64,000 bases of DNA, taken from assembly GCF_005239225.2 (NCBI RefSeq), contig NC_133300.1, positions 6,849,875 to 6,913,874 on the forward strand. The letters are read 5' to 3'. Both the position numbers and the translations under genes were made by a program. The notes beneath the pieces were generated by a model that saw nothing but the letters and a program-made list of their open reading frames with translations, searched no databases and was not told where the DNA came from. The number at the start of each line of letters is the position of its first letter. Positions within the stretch are counted from its first letter, which is position 1. This DNA comes from Populus alba. Its lineage: Eukaryota > Streptophyta > Magnoliopsida > Malpighiales > Salicaceae. Shown piece by piece: positions 1 through 12,684 of this stretch.

Positions 1-268
1 TTGCCTCCTCTAATTTCCCTCCTCACATCCCAAACACACTAAAATAACATTTAAAAATTTATTAAAATTATATATTTTTTAAAATTTATTTTTTTATATT
101 ATTTTAATATATTTTTAAATAAAAAATATTTTAAACTATAATTATTAGCACAATCACAGAACACCTCACGGAACTCCTTTGTTATGTCCGCTCTCTCCCT
201 CTCTCCTAATTCTCTCGTTCTCATCATCTCTCTTACACAGAAAACACACAAGAAAACAGAGTGAAAGG
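1..268. promoter_or_regulatory. Upstream region and 5' leader of the DIT2-like gene, with a MITE-like AT-rich stretch
   Basis: Positions about 45-140 are a run of A/T blocks that resembles the end of a MITE family also glimpsed near 12690-12900 and 51180-51350. Positions about 186-240 are a pyrimidine-rich (CT) stretch typical of plant 5' leaders, just ahead of the ATG at 269. I see no unambiguous TATA box. The regulatory role is inferred from position only. Confidence 0.35.
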
Positions 269-3200
269 ATGGAGAGCTTTGCCCTCCACTCTCTCTCCGC
301 CACCACCACCTTCTCCACCTCTCTTTACACCCGCAATTCTCTACTCCACAGATCACCGGGACCTATCTCCATCACCAAATCCTCATCAACCGCTCACTCA
401 CTCTCTACCATCAGATCATCCACTCAAAAACCTCTCCTTTTCTCTCCATTCCACAACAAAAACAAAGTCTTCACGTCCAAATCCAGAATTCTCGCATTGG
501 ATCAAGAATCCAAGGACAGCCCATTATCAAAGTCGCCAGAAAAACCAACCCCATCTCTAAAAGGAGCAAAATTGATACCCCTTTTAATATCTGTCTCTAT
601 AGGCTTAATTGTAAGGTTTGCTGTGCCTAAACCAATAGAAGTTACCCCTCAAGCCTGGCAATTGTTGTCTATTTTCCTTTCTACTATCGCTGGTCTTGTT
701 TTAAGTCCTTTGCCAGTTGGAGCATGGGCTTTTTTGGGCTTAACTACTTCGGTTCTTACCAGAACTTTAGATTTTTCGACGGCTTTTAGTGCTTTTACTA
801 GTGAAGTTATTTGGTTGATTGTTATTTCTTTCTTTTTCGCTCGTGGTTTTGTTAAGACTGGATTAGGTGACAGGATTGCTACCTATTTTGTTAAGTGGTT
901 AGGGAAGAGTACTTTAGGATTGTCTTACGGATTGACTCTTAGTGAGGCGCTTATCGCGCCTGCAATGCCTAGTACTACTGCGAGGGCTGGTGGTATTTTT
1001 TTGCCTATTATCAAGTCATTGTCATTGTCAGCAGGGAGTAAGCCTGGTGATACCTCTTCGAAAAAGCTCGGTTCTTATTTAATTCAGTCACAATTTCAGG
1101 TTATCTTCTGTTTACATGGTGTATCTTGTTTTCTTTTTATAACATGTTGGTCTTGCTATTTGTGTGGATGTGTAGGTGTAGTTAATTTTTCTGTCAGTGG
1201 ATGGAATGTTCAATCTGTGATATTATCTTTGTGTGAGTGGTTGTTTCAATTGGAGTGAATAAATGTTGAGGATATTGTTTCTTAAAAGAATGATAATTTA
1301 TTTGTGGATTTTGCTAGTTGACAAGCTCTTTTCTTTATTACGAATTTAGAAGATTCATCATTGAATCCGAAAAATATGGATGGTTGGATTGTTTTTCCAT
1401 GGGAAACTGCCTTCTTTTGGTTGAACTGAGATGGATTATTGATTAGGTTGATGTAAATGTCTTGAAGACAGGTTGACTCTTGCCATCACCCTGTTGAGGC
1501 TTTACCACCTGTCTTGGTGGCATCTTGTAAAGAATTTGCGGGATTAATTGTGAAGGGAGATGCATACCAGTTGAATTTCTGACTTCTCCTCATTATTACT
1601 ATCTGGAAAGTTCAGAGAGGTCCTGCATGAGGTTTTGATTGGATTGTTATTTTCAAGACCTTTCCATCTCTGTACCATGTTATCAACCATAAGCAGGGTT
1701 TCTTTGTTGTATTTCTTATATTGTTTTCTTATGTGGAACATTACTGGTTTCTAGTAGTTTGTTCCCAAATTTTAGCTCCTTTTAATTTTCTAGTGTCGGT
1801 TACCTAAAGCATCATTCTTTTGCAATGTTTTACAGTGTTCTAGCAGCTCCAGTGCTCTTTTTCTAACAGCAGCGGCTCAAAACTTGCTGTGTCTGAAATT
1901 AGCTGAGGAACTTGGGGTGATAATTTCAAGCCCTTGGGTTTCTTGGTTTAAGGCAGCTAGCTTGCCAGCATTGTTTTCTATTCTAGCTACTCCACTTATC
2001 TTATATAAGCTTTATCCTCCTGAAACGAAAGACACTCCAGATGCTCCAGCAGTGGCTGCAAAGAAGCTGGAGACTATGGGTCCTGTCACAAGAAATGAAT
2101 GGATCATGGTTGGTACCATGGTTCTTGCAGTTTCTTTGTGGGTATTTGGGTAAGTCATATATCTCATATCATCTACAATATATATATATATGATGTTTTT
2201 AGATATAACTTGAACAGGATATCTATGTGTAAAACACCAATTCTGGACAATGCATAAGCATGAGTTAATGGAAATGAAATGCAGAGAAAACAGAATGTCC
2301 TTGGAACTTTCTGCTCCCTATTGTGGAATTCTGAACCCTGATGTTTACTCTGGACTTTTCATCATGTGGATTTTATCATGATTGAGTAGGCTGAAGATTC
2401 ACTAGATTAGAATGTCGTTCAGTTAATTTGTTGTGATCTACTGCATCTTTCTGGTCATTCAACTGATTATAAATTGATCAGTATGCTAGGGATAGTTATA
2501 CCAGCATGATTATCACATGTATTAAAGTATTGATTTTTGTCTCTTTTTTTCCTCTTTAGCTCCATGACACCCTCTGTGATTACCTTCCCTTCTCCCTTCT
2601 CCACATTCCTAACAGAAATTAAGGTAACAGGTTGCTGAGGGAGTGTTATCTGCAGCTTGCTAACTTGTTTTTATTAGTTTTACTGATCTAGAAAAGCCTC
2701 AATAATAATTTTGTCAGACCAAAAATGACAAGTCTCTGAATCATGAAGGAATTCCATTGATGCTTCACTGTAGGTGTAGATTTCTGAATTTATCATGTTC
2801 CATTTTATTTTATGGGATAAAAATCACTTGTGGTTCCTTTCTTTTTACTTTTGGTCGAAGTAAACTGTTCGCTTTAAATTGAGTTTGATCAACCCTTCTA
2901 TTTTCAAATATTGGTGATCTGAGCACCTTTATCCAATTATTATGAATGCCACATGTTATAATTTGCTTGTATGGAGAATTCAAATAACCTTTTATTGGAA
3001 GTTAATTGGTTAATTTGATCCATTATAAAGTAGAGGGTTGATTTGGCCAAATATGAAAAGTAGAAGGACCATACATTTTTTTTTTTTTGTTTAAAGCCAA
3101 TAAGCCTGATATTTTTTTTGCATATTGCAGTTCTAGTTATATTGGCTTTTGGCATATGCATTATGCTTTGAGGGATGAAGGGGCGATCTTTTGTTCCCTT

Positions 3201-5010
3201 TTTTCTGTGTTTTCGGTTTTCACGCCCTTTAAGTTAATGCTTGCTTTCTATCCCCAGATCCTTGCGTATTACAAAGAGAAGGCCTTGTAATACTACCTGT
3301 CTCTGCCAACATTTTCCCAAACAAACCTTGTCTAGGTTTCTGGTTATAATAGGTCCCTGTTAGAACTATACTTACCGGTCCTAATGAACACAGAGGTTGA
3401 GTTCATGGATGGGGGAAGACACTTATTGGGGAAGAACAGGTTTGTGAATGGGTTAGTTCATAGTGGTTATTGCTTACCTTGCAACTTTAATTAAAGAAAT
3501 AAAACATACATTTTCATAAAGAAAGCATGTTGTGTCCTTACAACTTACTAGTTGGTTGCGTACTCTGTTGTCATGACTCTCAAGTAATGGTGCAAGGTCA
3601 TCACATAAAAATTTGTCTATGACATTTGATTATCGCCGACAAAAGTTGTTGTGTCACTAAATTCAGTTGATTGTGAAACTTGTGACTAGGTTTATTGAAT
3701 TGGACAATGTTAATCTACTATTGTCTCAAAGCTATTGAACATGCAGGTGATTTCTCATTTAATACATTAGATGTTTTCATTCCAGCTAACTGTGGCCTCA
3801 AAACAACTTGGTAATAAATGTTAACTGGTCATTTCTGTGGAATACGGCAATACTTAAATGTGCTTTGACCTGGGTTCCTTTTATTGTGATCATACTGGTA
3901 TAAATTGGTGGAGTTAAGTGCTTTTTTGGAGTTGAAGATATATCCTCTTATCTTGTTCATGGTAGCTTATTATTTTTTTTTTTTTTTTCATTATCTTTTG
4001 GATTCTTCAGCCTGGACAAGGGATTCTGGTTTGTTTTGCATGTACCTGATAGCTCAAAATAGTTGTTATATTTGGTTGGTAGAGATCTTGGCATGATGTT
4101 CAAACTTCAGATATTATTAAGTTCCCTGTTGATATTTTTATGCTTTCTTTCTGAAATGTGTTCATGTGTTTGGATTCTGCTTGGATGGTCTGTTTGCAGA
4201 GATGCTCTTGGAATACCAAGTGTAGTTGCTGCAATGATTGGCTTATCAATACTTCTTCTGTTGGGAGTTCTTGATTGGGATGACTGCTTAATTGAAAAAT
4301 CAGCATGGGATACTTTGGTTTGGTTTGCCGTTCTAGTGGGAATGGCAGGTCAGTTGACAAACCTTGGTGTTGTAACCTGGATGTCTAGCTGTGTAGCCAA
4401 GGTCCTTCAATCTGTCTCTTTGAGCTGGCCAGCTGCATTCGGGATTCTTCAGGCATCTTATTTCCTGATCCACTACCTATTCGCTAGTCAAACTGGTCAT
4501 GTTGGTGCTTTGTACTCTGCATTCCTTGCAATGCATTTGGCAGCTGGGGTGCCTGGTTTATTGGCAGCTTTGGCTTTAGCTTTCAATACGAATCTTTTTG
4601 GTGCTATTACACATTATAGCAGTGGCCAAGCTGCTGTATACTATGGAGGTATGCATCTGCTCTCCCAAATTAAGCAAATAATTGTCAAGCATTTCTGCTT
4701 TAAATCTTGCTTCATGAACTTTATCTTCATTGACAGCCCATCAAATAGATTTTTTCTCTTCAAATTGATCTGATTTAGGGTTTTCTATGACTTGGATCTA
4801 TCTATCATGATCACATTGAGATCTCTGTTCTACATTATCTGTTTTGAGTCGTTAACATGGCATCTGATAGTGTTTTAATTGCCTTTTGTAACAGCTGGTT
4901 ATGTAGACCTTCCTGATGTATTCAAGATGGGCTTTACAATGGCCCTTATTAATGCCATCATCTGGGGAGTTACTGGAACTTTCTGGTGGAAATTTTTGGG
5001 CCTCTACTGA
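269..5010 (+). CDS. DIT2: Plastid dicarboxylate transporter, DIT2 type (glutamate/malate translocator), 4 exons
   Basis: Exons 269-1099, 1836-2149, 4200-4648 and 4895-5010 join in frame with GT-AG borders to give 569 residues, about the usual length of the family. The first ~105 residues are rich in Ser/Thr and basic residues and poor in acidic ones, as in a chloroplast transit peptide. A multi-span membrane protein of the DASS (divalent anion:Na+ symporter-like) family follows, with recognisable blocks such as GLGDRIATYFVKWLGKSTLG and MAGQLTNLGVV, and the end FWWKFLGLY. In plants DIT2 exchanges glutamate for malate across the inner envelope during photorespiratory ammonia re-assimilation. 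The start at 269 is the first ATG that begins a DIT2-like MES... N-terminus. Intron 2 is long (about 2.05 kb). DIT1 (2-oxoglutarate/malate) is the alternative, but the N-terminus and residues at the exon joins fit DIT2 better. Confidence 0.9.
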
Positions 5011-6208
5011 TTTGCTTTTGCACTGTAAGTAACTGTTGGGGTTCCTTCTGAAACGATACAGTGATTTGGAGAATGGCTGAGCTTACAACTTTGCAAAGAA
5101 ATTTTGACTTAGCCTGGATCTCTATTAGTTTTACAGGTATAACATTATGAGATTAATAATGCTAATGGAAAGATTTGGTTATTTTCTTAGTGAATCAAAG
5201 AAACTGAAACTTGTGTACCGATCATTTTATTTTGCTTCTAATTTTTTCCTACTTTCTGTTTGATCTTTGGCATCCCACTGTTGCAAATCACCGTTGGTGA
5301 CTCATCTTATGGTATATTTGTTCCATGAGATCTGCAAATGTCCCCACCTGGAACATTATAAATGGGCAATCCCAGGTTGTTGAAGGTTTCAGCGACTGTA
5401 GGAAATACTTGTATCTCCCTGTAAGGTGCTTTCCCTGTCGCCCAATTAAACTGATGACCATTGAAATTGGAATTTTAGATGTTTCAGTTTAGGACAAAGT
5501 AATAGCTCCTTGATTGGATGGAAAGCTTTGCCCGCTGAAAGGACAAAACAAGAGGTTCAGTTATAAGAGGTCCAAGTGACAGGCCTGACATTGATTGTGG
5601 TCCATTATCCTCTAATCCACCTACACTGACAAGAGCTTAAAGAGTAGCAAAAACTGATGGGCTGCAATTCAAATTCAATGGATACAGTCGAGCATCATTT
5701 TTTGGCAACTACAAGAGCATGAGGATGCGGACATGCCACAAAATAGACTGATACATTACTTGCCTTGGGGGCAGAGCAACCTTGAATTATTTCAAGAAGT
5801 CGGTCTTCAAATGCTGGTTGATCTTTCTTGTTCGACCGATGAAGTCATGTATTGCTGCGTCAGTGAAAAACATCCATTTCTTTTCCATTTTGAATTCAGT
5901 TAATTCAAGCAGGAATTCAAACACAATTTACAACAATTAAACAAAATGGGGTTGAGGCGTAGCTAGCTATAGCCAGATTTTGTATGATAAACGAAGTAAT
6001 AGGTTGATAAAAACTATACCTGAGATAAGAAATTGCTGCGCCTTTTCTTTTCGGCCAAGGCAGGGAGGTGCTCCTGGTTACATAAGCCCGAGCTAATCAG
6101 CCCCCCGATCTTCAACTTCGAAGCTACACTACGCTTTTTCTAGGAGTCACCGAGCCAAATTGCAGGTTGCAGGCTCCTCTGCCCTAGTCATTCTGTACTG
6201 TAGAACAG
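5011..6208. other. 3' UTR and intergenic DNA, no gene seen
   Basis: The 3' UTR of the transporter probably ends within the first few hundred bases. The remainder contains no convincing open frame, structural RNA or transposon terminus on either strand. It ends where the duplicated RLP unit begins (about 6209). Confidence 0.5.
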
Positions 6209-6543
6209 CCTGCAGTACATAGGATATCCTATGAAACAAACATTTGAAGGTAGGTTTGGAATGTAACCTTAATCAGATGAACTAAATGAGGCTATCCAAT
6301 AGTGATGCTTCGAACAGTCGAACTCCACCAAGAAGAAAGAGCTGAATTTGTCTTCCTGCTGAAGTCTACAGAATGAATCAATTGCTTTGAAGTTACTTTC
6401 TTCCAGATTTAGCACATCCATCTTCGGAAATTTTTTTTAAAATAAAAATCACAAATTTCAAGGAGTGGTTGAGAAGGATGCTCAACGGAACTGTCTACAG
6501 TAGCATATGAAAGTAACCTAATTTAATATATCTGCCGAAACTA

Positions 6544-6639
6544 TTGACTGGTCAAATAATGTTGTTAAAGATAAAAGGATTCAAAGTCGAGCATGCCAGG
6601 CAGTCAATGAAGACAGTGACTTTTCAAGATCCTATAAAT
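6544..6639 (+). promoter_or_regulatory. Core promoter of RLP copy 1: paired W-box cores and a TATA box
   Basis: TTGACTGGTCAA at 6544-6555 holds two inverted W-box cores (TTGACT, and GGTCAA read from the other strand), the DNA element bound by WRKY factors. TATAAAT lies at 6633-6639, 146 bases before the ATG. The same TATA sits 146 bases before the ATG in copy 2 (13349-13355). There one W-box core is lost (CTGAC in place of TTGAC). Binding is inferred from motif only. Confidence 0.4.
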
Positions 6640-6778
6640 GAAGATAAGGATTCTACAAAAAGCTTGGAAGATCAGACCATCAAAGAAAGTAAAACCAAAA
6701 ACCCTTAACTTGTGATCAATTCACGCTATAGTAACACCATATCTTCACTCCTCATCCTTTCGTACTCCCTAAAACTTA

Positions 6779-8839
6779 ATGAAGATGCAGCTCCCATACC
6801 TTTACTTTACCTTCATTTTGTGCACGATCAGTTTCAAGGCACCTGTCATGAGATGCCAGAATGTGACATGCAACTCAACTGACCTCAGAGCCTTAATTAA
6901 CTTCTCCAGTTGCATAGAATCAGGGATTGATGGGTGGGATATCTCTAGTTCTGGTTGTTGCTCTTGGAATGGTGTCACTTGCGACAACTCTACCACTTCA
7001 AGTAAAAGGGTGGTCAAGTTAGAACTTGCAAGAAAAGGACTCAGAGGTTCAATCTGCAAGTCCTTTGAAGGTTTAGAAGAGCTGAGAATTCTGAACCTTT
7101 CTGCTAATTTTCTTACAGGATACTTGAACCCCTACCACTTCAGTTTGCAAAAGCTGGAGGTCATTGATATGAGCAACAATGACTTTTACGGTCAATTACT
7201 ACATGGTGATGGTTTACCCTCACTCTGGTATGTTGACCTCTCGATGAACAGATTTAGTGGCAGTATAGATGCAACATTTTGTTCAATGTCACCCCTTATT
7301 GAAGTTCTTAATCTTGCAAACAACTATTTGATTCGTGAAGTTTCAGAGAGTTTTGTAAAATGTTCTTCTCTGCAGCATCTCTTTCTTAATGGCAATCAGA
7401 TCTCAGGAACTTTTCCGAAAAGTCTCTAGCAACTGAGAGATCTTCGTACGTTGAAACTTCAAGAGAATTTGTTTACTGGATCGCTAAATGATGGAATTGG
7501 TAACCTTTCTAAGCTTGTGAAATTGGACCTCTCCTTCAACAGGTTTAATGGATTTCTTCCAGATGTGTTTGACCAGCTTGAAACGCTCGAGCTCTTCTCT
7601 GCCAGATCAAATAAATTCAGTGGCCAGTTGCCCAAGTCATTGGTAAATTCTCAATCCCTTTTGACTCTCGATTTGGAAAACAACTCCTTCACCGGTCTAA
7701 TTGATCTCAATTGTTCTGCAATGATTCAACTTACCACCCTAAATCTTGCTTCCAATAATTTCCATGATCTGGTAGCTAATAGTTTATCATCTTGCCATGG
7801 ACTAAATAGTTTGAATCTTTCACACAACCACCTTAGAGGTGGACTACAGTTTGCCTTCAAGAATCTCCAGTCCATGAGATACCTTTCACTCTCAAACACC
7901 GGTCTTGTTAACTTAACATCAGCACTTGCAACTCTGCAATATTGCGAAAACCTAACCATGCTGGACCTTAGCTTAAACTTTCAAAACGAGGAATTACCAA
8001 CTGATATGAGTTTGCAGTTCAGAAACCTCAAGGAACTCTTTGTCTCCAATTGTCAGCTAAGAGGTTCAATTCCATCATGGTTGAGTTCTTTCAGCAATTT
8101 GCAGGTGTTGGATCTTTCACAGAATCATTTGGGAGGATCCATCCCATACTGGATAGGAACATTCAAATATCTCTTGTACTTGAACTTGTCAAGTAACTCC
8201 TTGACCGGGGAGATTCCAGAAGGCTTGACTGAACTACCGAGCCTCAGTGACATGAACATCTCATTGGAAAGGTTTGCGACCAAAATTTGGAGCTCCATTC
8301 CATCTTTGGACTTGAGCTACAACTTGCTCACAGGACACATACCTCCAAGTATTGGGAATCTGAGAAAACTTTATATACTAAATCTGAAGTACAATAGTTT
8401 ATCAGGACCTATTCCTGGTAGTTTATCAAGGATGACAAACTTAGGAACCTTAGACTTATCTCATAACAAGCTATCAGGAGAAATTCCTGATACATTGGAA
8501 GAGCTCAGTTTTCTATCACATTTCAATGTATCATACAATCAACTGCATGGGGAAGTCCCTGAAAGAGGGCAGTTACGGACCTTTCTTTGCACAAGCTTCA
8601 TTGGAAATCCCGGTCTACCCTGTGGATGGGGTGACTATAGTCCACCTGCACAAACTCCTCCCCCTCCCCCTCCCCCTCCTGTTGTGCTTCCCAGTGACAA
8701 AATGACAATCATGGGCTGGCCATTTGTATTTGGCGTTCCAACCGGTTTTCTCATCACCGTGGGCTTTTGCTTTGCAACTGGCTGGATTTTTCCAAAGCCA
8801 GAAAAAAGGAAGGTTAGAGTAACTAGAATCGGCCGCTAG
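6779..8839 (+). pseudogene. PSKR1-like LRR receptor-like protein, copy 1, broken by a nonsense codon
   Basis: One frame runs from ATG 6779 to the stop at 8837-8839 (686 codons) except for TAG at 7427-7429 (codon 217), where copy 2 has TTG (Leu). The frame shows a signal peptide, the cap motif CCSWNGVTC, a long LRR ectodomain, a short island near residue 490, a Pro-rich stalk with eight consecutive Pro, a C-terminal transmembrane segment with a G-x3-G motif, and a 15-residue basic tail. No kinase follows. Translation would stop at 216 residues, leaving a secreted LRR fragment; restart at an inner Met (for example 7451) would lack a signal peptide. The 5' region keeps the same TATA box as copy 2, so it could still be transcribed. 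Apart from the one stop it shows no frame damage, so the lesion is recent, or possibly a sequencing error. Confidence 0.85.
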
Positions 8840-9269
8840 AGGTGAAATGTCTGAGAATCCACTTTCTGGATGCTTCAAAACATGTATGGGAGGAGTCCTT
8901 TTCTTTCTTTTCTTTTTCTTGCTGGTTGCTACTTTTGTTACCTTCCATTAATGTAATTATGCACTGATTTATTTTTCAAACAAATATTCTAGGATTGATA
9001 TGCTGTGTTTATGGCAAAATGCTGCCTTGAATTTGTTCAACAAAATGTGGCAGAATTTATAACCAAAATTAAATAAAGACGAAAATCATGCTTCTGGACA
9101 GTAAATTTCTTTCGGTGCAGACATTATATCAAGGAAAGGACTCAAGATTTTTCACCATGTGCAATGGCCTAATACGTAAAAAGATTTTGTCTGATGTTTG
9201 CTTAAGAACCTTCCAGGTAGCAAGACTTCTTTAACGATACTGTTGCAGGTCTTGTATATTATAACTCTT

Positions 9270-9800
9270 CCAGGCCACTTCCGATTTGGCTGAGTAGCAG
9301 CAAGATGTTGCAACTTTTGGATTTGTCATGAAATCAATTGAGTGGAACCATTCCCTTCTGGTTCCATGAGTTCAAATATCTGTTTCACATGGATTTGTCC
9401 AAAAATAACTTGACAGGCGAAATACCAAAGAGCTTAACTAAGCCTGATCGACTTGAATATCTCATTAGAAATGCCTTCCTTGAGCTTTCCACTTTTCAAG
9501 GCAAGATCCATGTATAAAATAATTTGGAGTTTTGGATTTGAGTTGCAACAAACTCACTGGACCAATACGGCCAAGTTTCGAGAATTTGAATAAACTTCAT
9601 CATCTATCAGGAATAATACCCTTTAGTTCACCAGGCTTGAAAAGCTTGGGATTTATGGACTTGTCCGGAATGAATTATCAGGAGAATTACCCCTGTCATT
9701 TGCAAAAATCTCAGTTTTTTGTAGAAATTCAACGGTTCGAACAATCAGCTACATGGAGAAATCCTCACAGGAGGCCAGTTCTTGGATTTGAAACTTTCAC
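9270..9800 (+). pseudogene. Decayed LRR relic A, downstream of RLP copy 1
   Basis: Translated in pieces, the stretch matches the LRR-island-LRR part of RLP copy 3: a PIWL-SSSKMLQLLDLS block, then a TGEIPKSL block, then a GEIP-GGQF end. It has many stops and shifts, including TGA at 9329-9331 inside the LDLS-NQLSG repeat. The same TGA occurs in relics B (16077-16079) and C (20142-20144), so the relic was dead before the block was duplicated. It represents a second ancestral RLP gene per unit. Confidence 0.8.
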
Positions 9801-10706
9801 ATGTTTATATTATATCATGTATTTAATTTTTTATCAAATAAATAAAGATGATGAGATTTAAACTCGTGATCGTTTGATCATCAAAACTGTAATATAATAT
9901 CAAAAAACCATCTTAACCCAATAGCTTAAACTGTTAGATGAAGTTTCAAGATATAAATTATATTAATATCTAACAGTAAGTGAGAGACAACTATCCGTTA
10001 ATCACTTGAAGATATTTGATAGTGTTTGCTACACTCAGAAAAGAGAAAATGCAGAAAAAAAAATGACATTTGTTTGATATATTCAACTAAGTTTTGTGAG
10101 TGATATTCTGTAGAAACCAACTAAACTACAGCCCAACAGACCATTGAATAGCCACTAGCTACAGGTCTTGTAGGCGACACAAAAAAGAGAAACAATAGCT
10201 AAAATTTTCGGAACCTTATATAGGATAGTATTGGGCAGACTAGATGAATGTGGGACACGAGAGGTTTGAAGAGTGGAAGGGAAGGAAAGAAAGGAGAGAA
10301 AAGGAGCTAGGAAGAAGAAGGAGATGAAGAAAAGAAAAGGAAGAAGCTGAGAAGAAGCTGGAGCTGAAGAATAGAAAAGGAGAGGAGGGATCAAAAAGTA
10401 TATGACTGTATCAGTGTTTTACTTGAAAGACTTGTAACGAATATAAAGTATAAACAGCAGGAAACTTCACAATGGCTCTCTTTTTCTTGTCAGTGGCCCT
10501 ACCTGCAACCAAATGAGAACCAGGGTGTAGAAAAAATAAAATAAAAAATCCAACTATACAGCGACCATAAAATGGACTCCTGACCTTAGTTTTTTTTTTT
10601 TTCATTTAATTTAATTTAGAGATGAAAAGTCTTCAAGTCAAAGCAAGACTCAAGTCATCTGGTGACTTACTATTTAGGCCCAGGATCCAATCTGTCCATG
10701 ATTTGG
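9801..10706. other. Non-coding tail of unit A
   Basis: This stretch is shared with 16556-17422 of unit B and, in its first part, with 20621-20903 of unit C. It includes a purine-rich (GA) run near 10260-10390 and a poly-T run near 10590. No coding potential is seen; open frames across the GA run are low-complexity. Confidence 0.5.
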
Positions 10707-10893
10707 GTTAACTTAGGTTTGGGCTAAAAATTCGGGTCTTACAACATTGTAATACTCTGTTAGTGTCTGCCAAAATTGAAAAGTATATGGAGAAGTTGTA
10801 AACCTTGGTGAAAAGCTTGGTTAATCATTGGTGTATTTATGAGGTAAAAATATAAAGTAGCTACTATTTTTTAAATTATTAAAAGTCTTAGGC

Positions 10894-11907
10894 CATATTT
10901 GTTTCTCGGAAAGTAGTTTTCGGGAAACCATTTTCCAAACTTTCCTGTGTTTGTTTGTCATTAGGAAAGTTAGTCAACGGAAAACACTTTCCAGTCAACG
11001 AAAAACACTTTTTGGTCAACAGAAAACACTTTCTGGTCAATTTCAGTCAAAGAAAAATTTGACTTGGTTTTCAGGAAATTATTTTTCCTTTAGCTGTGTT
11101 TGTTTTTCGGAAAGTGGTTTCCAGGAAATCACTTTTCAAACTTTTTTGTGTTTGTTTGCCAGTAGGAAAGTTGGTCAATGAAAAACACTTTCCAGTAAAA
11201 CAAAAATTTAACTTGGTTTTCAGGAAAGTGTTTTCCTGAAAAATTTGGGAGGAAAACACTTTCCGGAAGTTGTGAAAAATTTAGAAATATCATTATTTGC
11301 TGATTATAGCAAATTTGATCCTCAAACTTTTGATTGCTATATATATTTGTTTTTGAATATTTATTTTTCAATTTCATCTCTTAAAATTTTATTTTTATAT
11401 TAACTTTGGTCATTATTTTTATAATTTCTGTTTGCTTTTTTCTTATCATTTTTTTATTGAAATTTTTTATCTATCAAATTTGGTCCTCATTCTTTTGATT
11501 GTTACTTATGTTATTTGAAATAATTTATGAAAATGTTGATTATTATTTATTTTAATTTCTTCATCTTTCAAATTTTTTTTTTAATTTTTTAGATTTGATC
11601 TCTATTATTTTGATTATTATTTATTTTCTTTGAGATAATTTATGAAATTATATATTTTTTTCAATTTCATTCTCATTCAAATTTTTAATTTGTAAGATTT
11701 ATTCCTCATTATTTTATTAAACTTGAGAAAAATAAAATATTAATAAGATATTTTCCAGCTCATTTTCCATGACATAACCAAACACTGGAAAGTGTTTTCC
11801 AACTTATTTTCCATTACACTACCAAACATCGAAAAGTACTTTCTCGGAATTCACTTTTCTCGGAATTCACTTTCCAAAAGGAAACTACTTTCCAGCAAAC
11901 AAACATG
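10894..11907. mobile_element. Non-autonomous DNA transposon (large MITE) with inverted ends
   Basis: The left end reads CATATTTGTTTCTCGGAAAG. The right end, on the other strand, reads CATGTTTGTTTGCTGGAAAG, giving imperfect terminal inverted repeats. Many internal and subterminal copies of GGAAAGTGTTTTCC-like palindromes cluster near both ends, with an AT-rich core and no transposase. A short repeat TCTTAGG flanks loosely on both sides but does not abut the inverted repeat on the right, so a target duplication is not established. It lies between units A and B, so its insertion is separate from the duplicated sequence. Confidence 0.6.
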
Positions 11908-12009
11908 AAAAAAACAAAATTCTTAGGAAAAACATAACTGCACTGTTGGCTTCATTCACTGCTGGCTTCATTGTGGACAGTGAAAGAAGATTCTTCATTG
12001 TGGACATAA

Positions 12010-12560
12010 TTATGCAACTCAATACTCCCCTCAAGATGAGACGCAAAACTAAAAATCAAGGAGAATATATGTTGTGAAGACTCATCTTGGACAATAAAGG
12101 ATAAAAGAGAGAGAAGCCAAGAACCTTAGTAAATATATCAGCGAGTTGATGTTTGGAGGAAACATGAAAAGTGCGTAAAATGCCTAACTAAAGCTTTTCT
12201 CAAACCACATGACAATCAATGTCAATGTGTTTGGTACGCTCGTGATAGACAGGGTTAGCTGCAATGTGAAGAGCAGCTCTGCTGTCACAATAAAGAAGAG
12301 TAGTTTGAGGAGAAACCTGTAGGTCTTGAAGAAGATTACGAAGTCACACAATCTCACAACAAGTTGATGCCATGGCTCTGTACTCAGCCTCAGCATGCAG
12401 AAGACCTGGAAACAGTGGCCTGTTTCTTTGATTTCTAAGATATTAAAGAGTTGTCAAGAAAGACACAGTACCCTGCGATTGATCTTCTGGTATCAACACA
12501 ACCGGCCTAGTCAGAATCACAGAATGCCTTCATTTGTAAACTAGAGGTAACTGGAAAGAA
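12010..12560 (-). pseudogene. Truncated Ty1/copia RNase H fragment with polypurine tract
   Basis: Read on the minus strand, fragments show the RNase H end of a copia polyprotein: an SAEAEYRAM block, a [13 protein letters not shown] block, an [12 protein letters not shown] block and an HQLADIFTK block, separated by stops. These are followed by a polypurine-like tract (TTGAGGGGAGTATTGAG, about 12020-12040) and the start of an LTR. The rest of the element is missing, and the MITE at 10894-11907 lies just beyond. It is dead. Confidence 0.8.
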
Positions 12561-12684
12561 CAAGCCTGCAGTACATAGCATATCCTATGAAACAAACATT
12601 TGAAGGTTTGGAATGTAACCTAATCAGATGAACTAAATGAGGCTATCCAATGGAAGTGATGCTTCGAACAGTCGAATTTCACAA

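Larger units (their letters stand above)
6209..10706. repeat. Tandem duplication unit A of the RLP cluster
   Basis: Sequence from about 6209 (GCCTGCAGTACATAG) to about 10706 (AATCTGTCCATGATTT) recurs in the same order and orientation as unit B (about 12566-17422). It covers upstream region, RLP gene, 3' UTR, decayed LRR relic and a trailing non-coding segment. The units are nearly identical by eye over long stretches. Boundaries are where my visual alignment fails and may be off by tens of bases. Confidence 0.75.

Noticed and set aside
1544..1741. Small minus-strand open frame inside intron 1 of the DIT2-like gene
   Set aside because: It lies wholly in an intron, has unbiased composition and no recognisable motif; likely chance.
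8615..8878. Minus-strand frames recurring opposite the 3' end of every RLP copy
   Set aside because: They recur because the sense DNA is duplicated; they are shadows of the transmembrane/tail coding region.
10155..10394. Ser/Phe/Leu-rich minus-strand frame after RLP copy 1
   Set aside because: It is a translation of a GA-rich low-complexity run, not conserved as a frame in unit B.
11071..11377. Overlapping frames in 10950-11380
   Set aside because: They arise from the GGAAAGTGTTTTCC-type repeats of the MITE.
10880..11930. TCTTAGG on both sides of the MITE as a target duplication
   Set aside because: On the right side it sits about a dozen bases beyond the inverted repeat, so it does not abut the element; probably coincidence.
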